DNA of 64,000 nucleotides, from assembly GCA_963930775.1 (NCBI GenBank), contig OZ005695.1, forward strand, positions 7,874,001 through 7,938,000, given 5' to 3'. Below are positions 1 through 12,759 of the stretch, in pieces; position 1 is the first letter of the stretch; each line of letters opens with the position of its first letter. The notes below the pieces were generated by a model that searched no databases, was not told the origin of the DNA, and saw only the letters and a list, made by a program, of their open reading frames with translations. A program made the position numbers and the translations under genes. This DNA is from Cliona cf. orientalis (lineage: Eukaryota; Porifera; Demospongiae; Clionaida; Clionaidae).

Positions 1-6
1 CCCGAG

Positions 7-271
7 GGGGGTCACTCCCATGCATGTAGGTGCTGTATCCAGAGCTGCGACTGGGGTCAAGATTTTGCCCTTGACCCGTTGATCATCGACTGACTGTGCA
101 TGCGCTAAATTTCAGCCACGCCTCTTGGCCGCCTAACTATGCTGGAGATAGGCCCCAGAATACTACTTGACCGTTTGACTGATTCCCAAGAAGTTTCTTG
201 ACCGTTTGACTGCATTTTGACCCCGATTGTAAATGTAACTCGGAATACAGCGGCCTATGGGAGTGACCCCC
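7..271. mobile_element. MITE-like element with inverted ends
   Basis: The 15-base end GGGGGTCACTCCCAT at 7-21 is repeated in exact inverted orientation at 257-271. The interior contains several copies of a TTGACCGTTTGACTG-like phrase and no open frame. No clear target duplication is visible, so the family is not assigned. Confidence 0.5.
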
Positions 272-1917
272 TTGAGCCCCGACTAGTCTATTATGTCAAC
301 TAGGACACAAATAATGTCGTATTCGATCAATCAGATGCCACGGCTACTATTTATTTCATCACCCGAGTTTGTGCGGCGTTTATTCGAGAGTGTCGTTTAT
401 TAATACCGGTAGCTGCCAGGGAGCTAGGCAATCCGTAGAGAAACGGTCGATTGATACCACTGAACTAGGAGATTCTGGCCCCTTTGCTGATATAGAAGAA
501 GGTTAGAACTTGTTCTAGAAGACTGCTGAGTATTTATCGTTACTTTCCTTGCATCTGCCACATAAACGTATTGTGATCACCCTTACCTATTTACCACGCT
601 GACTCAGGTGGACATGACTTGAATTTGCACCCTTGCTATAGGCATAATGAGCTACGTATAATATTTATCTACACTATTCTCACCATGAGTGGTTCTGAGC
701 TGTGATTGATGCTTGTAAATATCTCGTGCTAAAGATATTGGACAATTTTGCTGTATTTAATTCTTGTGGCTGACAACCTTTTGCCATACACGTTTGTAAT
801 GATTAGTGAATAATTAATATCCTGGATATACATATACTGGCAGATAACTATTTTGTTGGTAGTTGACCTCTGTTCATCATTGGCCTACTTTATGATGACC
901 CAACCCCTTCCCATAGCCGGCAAATTGGCTATAAAAACTTTGGTTGCTAAGCAACTACCAACAAGCTATAATATGGATGGGTAAAGTTTGTCAGTAAATT
1001 ACATGGACATTTTATCACAACTGAGCATGGGTCTCACCTACGTACATGTACATACAAGGGACACCTGAAGGCTTACTACAAATGGCAACTAACATGTAGG
1101 AAGGTGACAGGATCCATGCACTGAGAACCTGTGTCTGCCAACAATTGCATTGCATTGGTATACATGTAGTAGCTAGCTGTGTGTGTTACATAATAATTAT
1201 GTATGAAGTGGGGAAAGGGAGGGAGGGAGAGAGAGAGAGGGAGTAAAGGAGGGAGGGAGAGGGAGAGTACACGCAAGCATCCAATTAACCATTGTACCAC
1301 TCCCTTCTGTCAACGCAACAATGTACACTGTATGACTATTCAGTTGTAGTAAACATTGTAGTATAGATGTCTGTGTGAGTGGATGAAGCCTGCACGCATA
1401 CATGAGGGATAAAGCAATCGCTTTCCCGTGTCTGTGTGTGTACACAAAAATTGCCAGGTCTGGATATTCAGTAGGTACATTGTACGTACCATCAAATGGT
1501 CGGAGAGAGTATAAAAAAATTGTCTTTTGTTGCTACAATAATTTTAGTGGTCAACCTGCACATTCATGCTCAACCCCGTATTAGGCAAATTATAAGTGAG
1601 CATCTCAGAAGGGGAGAAGGGGGAGGGAGGGGGTGAGATTGGTATGTACATTGTGTATAACTGGGTGCCGAGTAGTCTGCCAACATTTGAGTATAATTAT
1701 GTTGAGTAAGGACCATTCATAGCAGCGTAAACATTAGAGTAGAGGGTGTCTGTAGGGTGATGTCACCGTGGGAATGATGACGCTATGCTCCTACATTTTG
1801 GCCAGTGATCCATGAGACGCTTGTAATTGTATTTTAACATCCTATCAATAATTAAGCCTTGAATCTTACAGTAGTGGTACAACTGGTGAAAGATTAAAAT
1901 TTGTTTTCTAATTCCAG
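272..1917. other. Upstream or intronic region of receptor A1
   Basis: No supported gene was found. By analogy with A2, which has a separate signal-peptide exon and a 2.4-kb first intron, the signal exon of A1 should lie here or before the window. I searched for an ATG plus hydrophobic run ending in a phase-1 GTAAG-type donor and found no convincing candidate. A purine-rich GGGA/GAGA tract lies at about 1206-1267, and another G-rich tract at about 1610-1640. Confidence 0.4.
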
Positions 1918-4765
1918 GTCAATTTGAGGTATGTGAGAGACAGCACACATTCACCATTAGTCAAGATGCTAGCACAACGTATCTGACGTATGGAAATACT
2001 GGAGGGGAGTCTGTGGTAGTAACATTTGAGAACTTGCTATTGCCATCCCAAACTCTTTGTGGAGATACATACGAGCGATGTAATGCTATCATCGCTTCAA
2101 ATGCTGCGGTTCGTGTGGTGCTCTTTCCTGTGGACATGGGAGTTGCACTTGCTTCGTTTGACTACAGTAATCTTGATGACACCTTTGTCTATCGAGAACA
2201 GTACATACTACCGAACAGTATACCAGATTGTACTTTCGTATTTTTTATTGAAGATTTAATCGGCTATTGCTTGGAAGCTAAGATCCCCTATAGAATTATT
2301 GCATTTCGAATCTACGTCGATTTTAGTGCACTTAACAGTTCCTCAATCCAGCGAAACGCCCTTGTGACGCGAACCCTCGATGATATCACTAGTCTTTCGA
2401 ATTTCGTATTTTTTCACCAACTTAAACAGGACAGCTGCTTTGGCAACGAAGGAAATCACGTCCTCTTCATAAACAATGGAGATTTTTTTGACCACAGCTT
2501 GCATGATGATGGAATTTTTCTGTACTCTCACGAACGAATTGACTCTACATGTTCTCGACTGCATCGTGTTGGAAGTGTGTGTAGCCTGGCTGTTCACTGC
2601 AACAACAGTGCTCTACTGATCGACATTCGAGGGCAGGGGCACGACTTGATCTTCACGGAAGCCGAGTATGGACAAACATTCTTTTGCCCTAATGAGGACT
2701 TTATCAGTTTTCAGAACGGAACTCTCACTTTACATCATCCAAGTGGATTGCAGTTTGGAAATTCTATCTCGTTTCCTTTAGGAGAAATCAACGATGGCTA
2801 CTGCCTCCACGTGGCTGGTAATTTCTTCTTTATTGCCACCATGGACAATGGTCAGACTCTGTTAGTCAACTTTACTGATGCATTATATCAAGAGCTTGGT
2901 GATTGTGATTTTTCTATGGCAGTGCCACCGGCAAGGGTCAAAGGTCACTTTGCTATTGTCAACAATGGGAGTGACACGCAAGTCTACAATCTTGGTCTTG
3001 CGTGTATGCCAGAACCGTTGGTGATCCAGGGTAACTTTCATTTAGTGACAACTTTCTCGACAAGAATGATGGATCGGTGTCAATGTCTTGAACCATTCAC
3101 CACTATCTCACCGAGTGGGCCAGCCGTTCCCGAAATGACTCCTGTACCATCATCGTCACCTACTGCATTGGGTATGACTCCTGTGCCATCATCGTCACCT
3201 ACTGTATTTGGTGTCGATGATCCATCTACCTCTACGACCTCTGCTCTCTCTACGTTAGTATCTCGGTCTAGCATTTCTTCTACTCCAACTCCTTCCATTG
3301 GACCAATGAGCAGTGTAAAAGACCCTCCAAACGTTGGGGGTATTGCTGGCGGTGTAGTGGCTGGAGCAATTGTTATAGCTACAGTATTTCTCTCACTGAT
3401 CGTTATACTTGTGCTTATTCGCAAACGCTACACGTAAGTAACATGTAACGTATTGCATATATGCACGTGTAGGAGGCCACATAGAATATATTGTTCATAA
3501 GAATTTAAGGAGAGGGCAAAGAATTTAATTTCAAGTGCCTGTAGTGTTTCCATGTAAACATGTCATTCACCACAAAAACAGACCTAAGGGTATTGTTTAC
3601 ACTTCTTGTGGTTGTTTCTGATGACCTGTAGCCTCCATAGCGTGTGTGAGACACTATGTTTGTGATGCGGCATGTGACACATGTGCATGTGTGTATACAC
3701 TTTCCTATATCCAACCATGTACATACCTACCATTTCTAAGATTCTAATTCACGAGACACATGTGTGTGATATGTGTTACTGCAAGCTTTGGTGCTCACCT
3801 TATATTTGCATTGATTTTGTACATGTAGGCGTAAGAAACGTAACAATTCAGCGAATTTGGAGCTACAAATATTAGCCACCGTGACTAATGGAGATAAAGT
3901 TGATCCATCATTAGTGGACACTCACGAATTACAAAGACAGGGAGTTGAGAAGATGGAGAATCAAGAAGATGAGACACAGGTGATACTTGTACAAAATCTC
4001 CGGCAAAGTAGTGACTCTCTGAAGACGGAGGTACAGGTCAAAGATTTAAACCGTAAGGATCCCAGCACTGATTCTGGGAGTGCTGATACTAGTATAACCC
4101 TACGGGAGCCCTCACAGAATCTCTCATTGGAGTTGCGTAATGTCGTGTGTGAAGAAGCTGTAGAACAACCTAATCATATGGACCCAGAGGGAGGGAGCGA
4201 CTCACAACAGATCACGTTTGAGGCTGAAGTCCATCATGACGGAAATGAGGTGGTATCAGATTCACCAGTACCTCCCATGATTTCAGCAGAACCTGATAGT
4301 AATGAATATACCCAGCCCCTTGCCGATACTAGTGGTGAATCTTCACAACTACTCGTAACATGTTATATTCGGCCAAATTCATATGGAAATGGTCTTGAAA
4401 ACTGTAACACACCTGCCCCCACTGTGATGAGCAACTGTAATGGTGTTGAGGAATCCTCCACACTGCCACTGCAGAACACGGACAACAGCCAAGCTTTTCT
4501 AGTAGTCAGTAACCCGAATTACTCTTTTCACCCTGAGAATTTACGCCAGTATGACAATAGAGCGAACACCTTAGAGTATAGACAGTTTGCGGCTGACGTG
4601 GTAGGGGGAGGTATATCAAATGTCCTGGAACCAAATAACGACAGGTACATCCAGGTGGGCAATGGTGAAGCAGCGAGGCAGGTGACCGTCAGTAATGAAC
4701 AATTGACCCATGATCCCGACGTACTAAGACAGATATCTACCGATAGTGAAGAGAGTAGAGGATAG
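1918..4765 (+). CDS. Type I membrane receptor-like protein A1 (5' exon missing)
   Basis: Two exons are visible. Exon 1918-3433 follows the acceptor ATTCCAG in phase 1 and ends in phase 2 at a GTAAGT donor. Exon 3829-4765 follows ACATGTAG and ends at TAG. The first holds a Cys-rich ectodomain opening with FEVCERQHTF and the signature CGDTYERC, then a Ser/Thr/Pro stalk with a repeated PVPSSSPT phrase, one transmembrane helix (GGIAGGVVAGAIVIATVFL onward) and basic RKRYT. The second encodes an acidic tail of about 310 residues starting RKKRNNS. Its NPNY fits the NPxY class bound by PTB domains and used in endocytosis, and YDNR fits a YxNx SH2-type site. Both are motif matches only. The reading frame is intact and aligns with A2 throughout. 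The signal exon was not located. Ligand and function are unknown. Confidence 0.75.
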
Positions 4766-5313
4766 TCACTATAGAACTCCGTATAGATGTGAATCTCGTG
4801 CAGTAGTCACTTATCACATGGTATTAAAGAACATTCCTATTTACTTCCGACCACCTCTGTTAGTGACCTCAGTAATTAAATTATCATCTCGATCATTATT
4901 TTCATATACAGTGATCCACCACACCATTCTTTTCTATTATAATTTATATTGCTCATTCTTTTTATACTATTAGCTATATTATATTATTCATTCCTTTTAT
5001 CATGGTTTCAAGTAAATATTTTGGGTCAAGTGGCATATATACTATTGAACAGCCCCCAAATTTTCGCGTGCTATTATGACAGGGTTTTAGGTCACAAGTA
5101 TCTTCTATGGTTGAAAATTTTTGCGGGGTCGTCCAATACCACAAATATTTTAATTTGGTCTAAGCATAGATTATATCATGGATAATATAATACGCTTACC
5201 TGACGTACGTGTATTATATAATATTATCCATGATTATGCTAGTAATAATCTATGGTCTAAGCTTATCATACTGTGTGGTGCGCTTCATTTGGATATTCTG
5301 AAGTGATCTAGAG
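4766..5313. other. A1 3' flank and A2 upstream region
   Basis: AT-rich intergenic DNA. It should contain the 3' UTR of A1 and the promoter of A2; neither can be pinpointed. The only structure is the inverted repeat listed separately at 5158-5275. Confidence 0.4.
5158..5275. repeat. Imperfect inverted repeat (hairpin)
   Basis: ATCATGGATAATATAATAC on the left pairs with GTATTATATAATATTATCCATGAT on the right, and the outer AGCATAGATTAT pairs with ATAATCTATGGTCTAAGC. The short centre contains a GACGTACGT phrase. It lies just upstream of the first exon of A2. It could be a small foldback element or a cruciform-forming spacer. Confidence 0.5.
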
Positions 5314-8300
5314 ATGCATACAATCGCCGCTTGTGTGCTTGTTCTGGTTGTCGCTCAGGGCGTCCTGGCACAAAGTACGAGTGCAACGCTGACTGCTCCA
5401 GATCCTGGTAAGTTCGTGAATCGCGTAAATTAATACTAACCGTGTTAAAATTTGCCATCAGTCATACGGTCACAACTGGCGTTAATAAGCATGAATATCA
5501 GATGAAGTTTCAACAGCTGATAAAAATTTAATGATAAACCGTGTTTTATATCAAATAGTCATGCACTCGTATTATGTGTGTGCATACCAAATGTATATAA
5601 GTAGCAATCTAATGGGTAATCCCACAGCCTGTCTTGAGCTCGGTCCACGGTAACAGTAGGCTACTAATTTATAATATGCACAATCATAGACATTAGTTGG
5701 TCAATGCATACAGAGTGTAGTTAGCATGTGTGCACAGTACGCTGACTCTGAGGTGGTACCGTACGTATGTATGCCGATGGGCGTCATTTGTGGTTAGAAA
5801 ATTGTGCTCACAAACCGCAATGCGAAGCTGATCAGACCATTATCATAATAATTTTGAACGAGTGGTGCCCGGCAATATCCTACATAGAAAGATACCAAAA
5901 ATTTACGCTTTCTTCTATTGTACCCCTCCTCCTCTGTGTGATTGGGTACATCATAACATGACACTGTACTTGTGTGTGCACTTTCGTAATATGACTGTGT
6001 GTGCTAAATAACAATATAGATACAGAATGACATCATGCACCATGGCTCTACACATCTTGCATGCCTCGTAGATTAAAGCAGGGTCGACCAGACATAGTGG
6101 GTCTGTCTCATGATGTCAAAAGGAAGCATACCTTATATCAGGAGGACAGTGCAGACACAACCTTCATGGCTTCATGGTTTTAGTGGTTGTGATGTCAAAT
6201 CTGGAAAGAGATGCTACTCTAGCTATGTGTGTTGCATACTCCTTGTAATGTACTCCTGCTTATGTGTAAAAGAATTCGTTACAAGTACATAGTTTTGAGG
6301 TTCGCACATTGAATGTTGTATGATTACATACTCATTTGTGTAGATGGACATAATATTTAGAGGTATATCCTTTCATTTTAACAAGTACTTAGTGTGATTC
6401 ACACATGCATGCTCTAAGGGTAAAGCTATCGGTTTTTCTGTCTGTCTGTCTACCCATTTGTCAGGTGGGGTCGACATGCCACAAAATCAGGTCGTGTAAT
6501 CATAACAGTGTCAGAAAAACTAATCTCCCTTCTAGGTATACTTGATAAGGACCACAAGTGCTAAAAATAATTATTATGATTCCATTGGCCACGTCCTTTC
6601 GACCATACTTGATGTGTGTACGTGTGTGTGTGTGTGTGCTTCAACTGCACGTTCTTCAAATTTTATTTTACATTGTGTTATATTAGATTACGTATGGTAT
6701 ATATACAGTCAACTCTCCGAATAGCGGACACTTTGGTATGACAGCCTTTGTCCTTTATTTAGAGAGTGTCCTCTATTGGGGAGTTTTGTGAAATTCATGC
6801 TTAATATTGTTTAAAATAAGAATATCAATGACTCAAATGATGTTAACATGTTTAATATGAGAATTCAATGACTCAGCACCTCAAAAACTATCATTATGAA
6901 AAGTATTGATCAATAATTATTGTAGTCTGAGTATAATTATGAACACTAATGCCAGCTAGATTAATCATCACTTTTCCTACAGATGTTGCTTGCTCAACAT
7001 ATATAGCCTCGGTGTTCCAAGAATGCTTGTACATCCTCCAGAGCTTCAATAGCTTGCTTAAAACATGTTAATTTGGGTGGTGGCGGTAGTAGATCATAAT
7101 CTACTTCCTCAGTATCAGAATCGGGATTGTCGACGTTCAAACTGTTCAACCAATTCTCATCCCAGTCTTCACAATCAAAGTCAGCACACACAGGGATAGC
7201 ATCTTCTCCAGCAACATACTCCTCGGCAGAGCAACTTGGTTCACCCATGGCACTTGGAATCAGAGAGCCTAACTGTACTGCGTCATCAATGTCAACAAAT
7301 GGGTCTTCTTCTTCACCGACTATACTTGGACCTCAAAATCATCCCTAAGAACTCCAGCTTTTCTGAAACATTTCTTTATTGTGTGATGCCATGCATGCAT
7401 GCTATGCCCCGCCCACTGTCCGTTATTCAGGAAACGATTATCATTGTATTGTATTACAGCGTTCAATCCGAAGTGTCCGCTGTCTGGAAACCAGAGAGTC
7501 CGTTATTCGGGAGTTTTTTTGTACAGTAATAATAGGGAAATCAATCCGTGCATGGAGCAGTGTCCGCTATAACGTGTGAGTCCGCTATTCAGAGTGTCCG
7601 CTAAGAGAGAGTTGACTGTAGTATGTGAACACCAGAGATTTATTTAGAGGGTGGGCAGCACAGGGATTTCCCACCCCTGAGGTGATTTCCCCTACTGTAC
7701 AGAAAGTTGATATCCCTAGAAATCTCTGCTAGCATTGCAACTGTCAGTGTATTGTGCATGTGCATGAAGTGCTCTAGAGAGCTTTAGTTTGGCAGACAAA
7801 TTTTTGCTACATGATATCATTAACTTGTTTCCTTCTTAGGCACTGTGGAGGTGTGTGACCGGCTTCATGTATTTACTGCAAACAGCCACTCGGGTGAAAC
7901 AACAATCAAGTATAGGAATTCGCAAAGCTCTGTTGTATCAACGACCGTATTCCAAGACAACTCCCTTCCTCTGCCAGCCGTCTGTGGAGAGAGCTACAAG
8001 CGTTGCAACCTTCACATCACATCCAACTACGATGAGAGTATACGAGTGGCCATCTTTCCACTAAATTCAGGGATTGGATTAGTTTCCTATGACTATCTAG
8101 ATACCAACGACACTCTTATCTTCAGAGAGCAGTTTGTTCTGACTCAAACCGTCCCTGACTGTACCTACATGTACTTCACTGAGGCGAGAGAGGTAGTAGG
8201 CTACTGTCTTGACTTGTATTCTAGAGACCAGCCATACATGCACAGCCTGAGGATCGGCGTCCACCACAGTATGTTGAATCAATCTATCGTGAGACAACAC

Positions 8301-10947
8301 AACACTGGCGAGAGCATAAGGCTTATTAATCTTGGGAGCTTGTCGGACCTTGTTTTCTTTGATTTCCATCAAGATCCGGTCAAACGATGCTTCCCTGACG
8401 AGGGTGGTCACATTGTCTGTTTGGAAAATGGAGAAGTGCTCGATCACAGCTTTTCAGGGGAAAACTTTGTTTTTTATCCTCCACACATTAGCGAATGTTC
8501 CAACACGTCACGGCTGTTCCATGTAGGGACAACGTGCAAGCTGGCAGCTCACTGCAATGATAAGGTGTTCCTTTTCAAAGTTCATCAAGACCAAGCTACT
8601 GCCCTTTCTAACGGTGGCTTTGGGCAAGTTTTCGTCTGTCCTGATTTGCATATTGTGAAATCTAGAACTGGAACACTCGCGCTCCAGACTGAAAGCGGCA
8701 CCCAGACTGGAAAGATTGATTCTTTTCCACTTGAAAGAATTCGTCAAGGTGACTGTTTCATCGTCGATAATCACTACATCTTCTTTGCCACTCTAGTCGA
8801 TGGCAGAACATTACTGGCCAACTTCACTGACACATCCTACCAGCAACTTGGAACGAGTGAGCACGCAACGTGTATCCCATCTGGGGTCAAAGGTCAAATC
8901 GGACTAGTTCATAATGGAAACGACACCGTGGTCTATGATCTCAGCTTGACATGCAACCAAGAGCGTATGGTCGTACCTGACAACTTTATCTTGGCTAATT
9001 ACTTCTCAACAGGTACAAGAGATCAGTGTTGGTGCCCATCAGTCTCAGGCACCAGTATGCCAGTGAATCAGTCGACTTCATCTCCTACTTCTGCGAACAA
9101 TAGTCAGAGATTGTTGGTACCAGCAGCTGTGGTGCCAGCGACTGTGGTGCCAGTGGTGGTCTTGATGATCTCGGTTGTAGTGGTGCTGATAATTATTGTT
9201 CCGTGCATTTGCAAGTAAGTCATAGTAGTTAACTTAGTCACATTCCCATACCCCACTCTCAAGGAGGGAAATTGGGTATAGGATCTGGTATATATACATC
9301 AAGCTATTTCTGGGGCACATGCAATGGCATCAACTACAGTCACATGCATGTAGTGTGCGGATAGCTAGGCTAAGCTGAGTACTATGCTTGTTTATGTATA
9401 TTTGTAATAGTAATAATGTCATGATATTATATTGGTCTCTTCTGTTCTTTCCAATTAGGAAATACAAAGAACATAGCAGTGATAGTACATCGTTGAATGT
9501 GAATGGGTAAGTTCCAATGTCCATGAGCCACTTAGGTGGGCAAGGAGAGCTTTCTAACCTACCACTCCTTGTTCTCAAGGCTAGGCAGGGTTCTCCCCAC
9601 ACTGGTCGTTTCTGGTAAAGGGTCGACCAGTGCTGGTGCAGGACCGACCAGCTCTGGTAAAGGGTCGACCACTTGCTAGTTCAAATTTATCACCACTTCC
9701 CTAGCTGTGGTGCACTATAAATGGCTCATGGTCATGCTTTGGGCATGCCTATAACCACTAATTTCATAGTAACCACTGTTTACAAGTCCAATACTATAGA
9801 CACCACTAGGCTGTAGCAAGAGTAAATAGCTGTAGTATGCTTGCATCTGCATACACTATTTACCACCTCTTAAAATTTCTGGGGAGAACCCTGCTAAGTG
9901 GCTCTGCATTTTGCTGGGATTAGGTTTACCTGAGCGGGGCAACGGGATTGGTTATGGAAGATGAGCCTAATCAACTTTTACCAACCTGAGGCATCAATAT
10001 TTTACAATGTGTCAATACTGAAAATATTGACGACCTTTACCCTGTTTTCTGCATACAGGAGTCAGCATCTTCATAGCGTAGAGAAGCCACTGATTGAAGA
10101 TATCGTGACTGCAGTAAACCTTGAAGTGCAAAGCAATGGCGATCAGAAAAGTATCGCTTCTGACTCAGGAAGTGGGTCCTCGCAAGGCATTGCCAATCCT
10201 CTCCTTGATAACGAACAAAGGCTGGACTCTAGTCCTCTTCCAGAGATGGAGAACTTGAACGCTGGACACCAACTCACGCTTGACTCTAGTCCTCTTCCAG
10301 AGATGGAGAACTTGAACGCTGGACACCAACTCACGCTTGAACTGAGGCCTGAGAGCACCCTATCTGGCTGCACGTCAGAGACTACTACTGATAGTGTACT
10401 TATTCAAGAATCGTATTCGAACCATCCATCTAGTGACCATGAAATGTTAATTGGAGCCACAGCTACTGGTAGTTGTACTGTGTATCCCCACAAACGCCTA
10501 CAGGAGGTTGGACAAGCAAGCACAACAGCTGTTCAGTGTACATCTCCACGAAATTCAATAATTTATGCTGGCGCTGGCTCACCTTCACATACACCAGGTC
10601 CTAATAATATGGTAGTGGTCCCCCAAAGATCCCCTGTGAATTATAGTGCAGCAGTCAATTCATCTCAGAGTGAGAGCATCGCGAGTAAATCGCTTCACCC
10701 TCCCCCAGTTGAGGCTACACCAGATGATGGTCATCGTAGGAATTATATGGCTGCACCACATCATTTCCTTGCGTCTGGCGCTAACCCTCACCCCGATGAT
10801 GTGCGGAGAATTCACCAACAGAGGGCAGGGAGAGCAAACGAAGAAGATTTTGGAGAACTTGTGGATTCTGCCCGGGCTAATGGTGGTGACTTGCAGCCGA
10901 ACAATGATGTGGCCCAAGTAGAACGACAGAGGTCGAATGAACAATAG
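5314..10947 (+). CDS. Type I membrane receptor-like protein A2, 4 exons
   Basis: Exons are 5314-5407, 7840-9214, 9459-9506 and 10059-10947. Phases run 1, 2, 2 and the total is 2406 nt (801 residues). Exon 1 encodes a classic signal peptide (MHTIAACVLVLVVAQGVLA) and ends at GTAAGT. Exon 2 encodes the ectodomain (TVEVCDRLHVF, CGESYKRC, several conserved Cys and N-x-S/T sites), a short stalk, a Val/Ile-rich helix and CICK. Exon 3 is a 16-codon juxtamembrane piece. Exon 4 is a long Ser-rich, probably disordered tail with a 19-residue tandem duplication and an ANPLLDNE phrase resembling the di-leucine region of B. The closest relative is A1, which shares exon phases and both ends of the ectodomain. 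Intron 1 contains a Tigger-like element and intron 3 a small MITE. It looks functional; the role is unknown. Confidence 0.8.
6706..7618. mobile_element. Tigger/pogo-like non-autonomous DNA transposon
   Basis: The ends CAGTCAACTCTCC... and ...GAGAGAGTTGACTG are inverted. They are followed inward by the repeated phrase TAGCGGACAC/GTCCGCTA and flanked by TA on both sides (6704-6705 and 7619-7620). This matches the terminal pattern and TA target of Tigger/pogo elements (established knowledge). The 913-bp element lies in intron 1 of A2 and keeps only a C-terminal transposase fragment on the minus strand. Confidence 0.8.
6994..7248 (-). pseudogene. Pogo/Tigger transposase C-terminal fragment
   Basis: An 84-codon minus-strand frame inside the 6706-7618 element. 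It is rich in Asp and Glu and ends with ALEDVQAFLEHRG, a helix resembling the C-terminal tail of pogo/Tigger-class transposases. The DDE catalytic core and helix-turn-helix are absent, so it cannot encode an active transposase. The assignment rests on the tail pattern and on the flanking inverted ends. Confidence 0.5.
9585..9894. mobile_element. MITE with GCAGGGTTCTCCCC ends
   Basis: GCAGGGTTCTCCCC at 9585 is mirrored by GGGGAGAACCCTGC ending at 9894. The interior has three copies of a GGTCGACCA-type phrase. It is flanked by TAG and TAA, possibly a degraded 3-bp target duplication. It lies in intron 3 of A2. Confidence 0.65.
10222..10335 (+). repeat. 57-bp tandem duplication in the A2 tail
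   Basis: Two nearly identical 57-bp copies encode the 19-residue phrase LDSSPLPEMENLNAGHQLT twice in frame. The near identity points to a recent in-frame duplication in the cytoplasmic tail. Confidence 0.9.
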
Positions 10948-11299
10948 TATTCTCCTTCAACGTTTAATCATTACTGTGGCTTTGCCATTCTCCTCGTATC
11001 CGTCTCTTTTTGTATTAATTTTATACGTGTACCAGTAGATGTGAAGAGAAATGTATTCATGTAAACATTGAATAGGCATCACCCTCGGTGACCTATAGTC
11101 GTATTTAGGTTTATCGATCTTTTCCATATGGAATCAGCACTGCATGTGCTCGACGATCATTACCTACTACGGACGTGTGGTGCAATACATCTCCAAGGAG
11201 CTATTAATTGCCTTATAATTACCATGCAGCAATCATGCGTACTCAGGATATTTATGGTGAATTTCCTTCTTTTGCTAGGACACTAAGGGTTCTTGTTAA
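10948..11299. other. A2 3' flank
   Basis: The stretch between the A2 stop codon and the decayed A copy. It presumably holds the A2 3' UTR. No open frame or repeat is visible in it. Confidence 0.3.
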
Positions 11300-12375
11300 C
11301 ACACTCTCATTTTCAGAGAGCAGCTTGTTCTGACTCAAATCTCTGACTGTACCTACATGTACTTCACTGAGGCGAGAGAGGCAGTACTGAGGCTATTGAG
11401 TCTTGATCTGTATTCTAGAGGACTGCCTCATATGCGCAGCCAGGGAATCATCATCAAGCACGACAACTTGAGTCAGTCTATCGTGAAACAACACACTCTA
11501 TAATCTAGTGAGCTTATCGAATTTTGTTTTCTTTGACTCCAATCAAGATCCTAATAGCTACTTTTCGAATGAAGGTGGTCACGTTGTCTATTTGGAAAAT
11601 GAAAAAGTGTTTGATCACAGTTCTTCGGATGAGCAGTTCACTTTCTGTAATTCTCATATTAGAGCTTGTTTGAATGCCTCTCAGTTATTCCGTGTAGGGG
11701 AAACATGTACGCTGGAGCACGTAGTGAGACATTACTCTTTAATATCCAACAAGAGCCAACTCACCTCTCAAACGATATTGATGAGCAAATCTTTGTTTGC
11801 CCAGATATGCAATTTCTTAAACAAAATAATATTAATAATGGAATTGTTTTACTGACATGCTGAAAGTGGCGACCAGATTGGAATGGTTGTCACTTTTCCA
11901 CATGGAATAATCCTCCAAGCACACTATCTTATCAGGATACTATCTTCTTTGCCACTCTAGCTGATGGTACAACAGTGATTACTAGCTTCACTAGCATGCC
12001 CTCTCAGCAACTTAGAGTGAGTGACCATGTCACGTTCATCCCCTCACTGATTCAAATTAAATCGAACTAGTTCACAATGGAAGCGAGGCAATGGTCTACA
12101 ACCTCAGCACACCTTGCCTTCAAGATCTAGAGCCTGTAATCATTATACCAAACAATTAAATTTTTATCGTAGCTAATTACTTTTTGACTGAATCGGATAC
12201 AAGAGATCAGTGTGGTTTGAGTTTGTGTCTAACAGTCCCATCTCCTACCGTCATGTCGGATGGGGAGAAGTGGTTAAGGATATTAAAGGAAGCAGCAGTT
12301 GTCATTTTTATTACTGGATTTTTGTGTTTGTGGTGTACATGTTTTTGTATTTCTATTATTTCTGAGTTGAAGTGA
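11300..12375 (+). pseudogene. Decayed receptor A3 (5'-truncated)
   Basis: From about 11300 the sequence follows A2 from its REQFVLTQ region (AGAGAGCAGCTTGTTCTGACTC) to the C-terminal membrane segment. It does so in several reading frames with small deletions and early stops. Recognisable pieces include FVFFDSNQDP, GGHVVYLEN, TRDQC and a final hydrophobic helix before SELK and a stop. The signal exon, CGDxY signature and cytoplasmic tail are missing. It is best read as a dead, truncated tandem copy of A2. The 348-nt frame at 11508-11855 is a surviving fragment, not an independent gene. Confidence 0.8.
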
Positions 12376-12759
12376 AGGATAGAGATTCTTTTTAATATGT
12401 AAAAATATAATTTAATATTATCATAAAAGGTTGTTTGGCTACTGTAGTACTGGTGCAGGTGGTGATGCAATAGCAAAACTTTACTTTGTTGTTTATTAGG
12501 TCATTCTATCTACCTTTTTCTCTATTATCTATGCACACACACAGAACAACTATAGTGCTGTACCTCACATGACGTCATTGGTAGAAAGTTAAATTTACGC
12601 ATGCGCACTAGCCGTGACACTGATGGGTGCGGTTTTTGCGGTCGTATTCAATTGCATTGACCGCGTGAACTTCCTCAATCTAAAGTTCGCGGTTGAGTTC
12701 AGGGTATCTATACAATACGCTCCAGTGGTAGTGGAAGCATTTATAATATTGATTTCAAA
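12376..12759. other. Intergenic region upstream of the small two-exon gene
   Basis: AT-rich at first, then GC-richer from about 12600 with ACGCATGCGCAC and GGTGCGGTTTTTGCGG phrases. It probably includes the promoter of the 12760 gene, but no specific element can be defended. Confidence 0.3.

Noticed and set aside
1076-1445. Minus-strand Pro/Leu/Ser-rich frames
   Set aside because: They come from the purine-rich GGGA/GAGA tract read in reverse.
3080-3424. 114-codon minus-strand frame
   Set aside because: Antisense of the Ser/Thr/Pro stalk and helix of A1, with no start context or domain of its own.
10143-10373. Minus-strand repeat-containing frame
   Set aside because: Antisense of the 57-bp duplication in the A2 tail.
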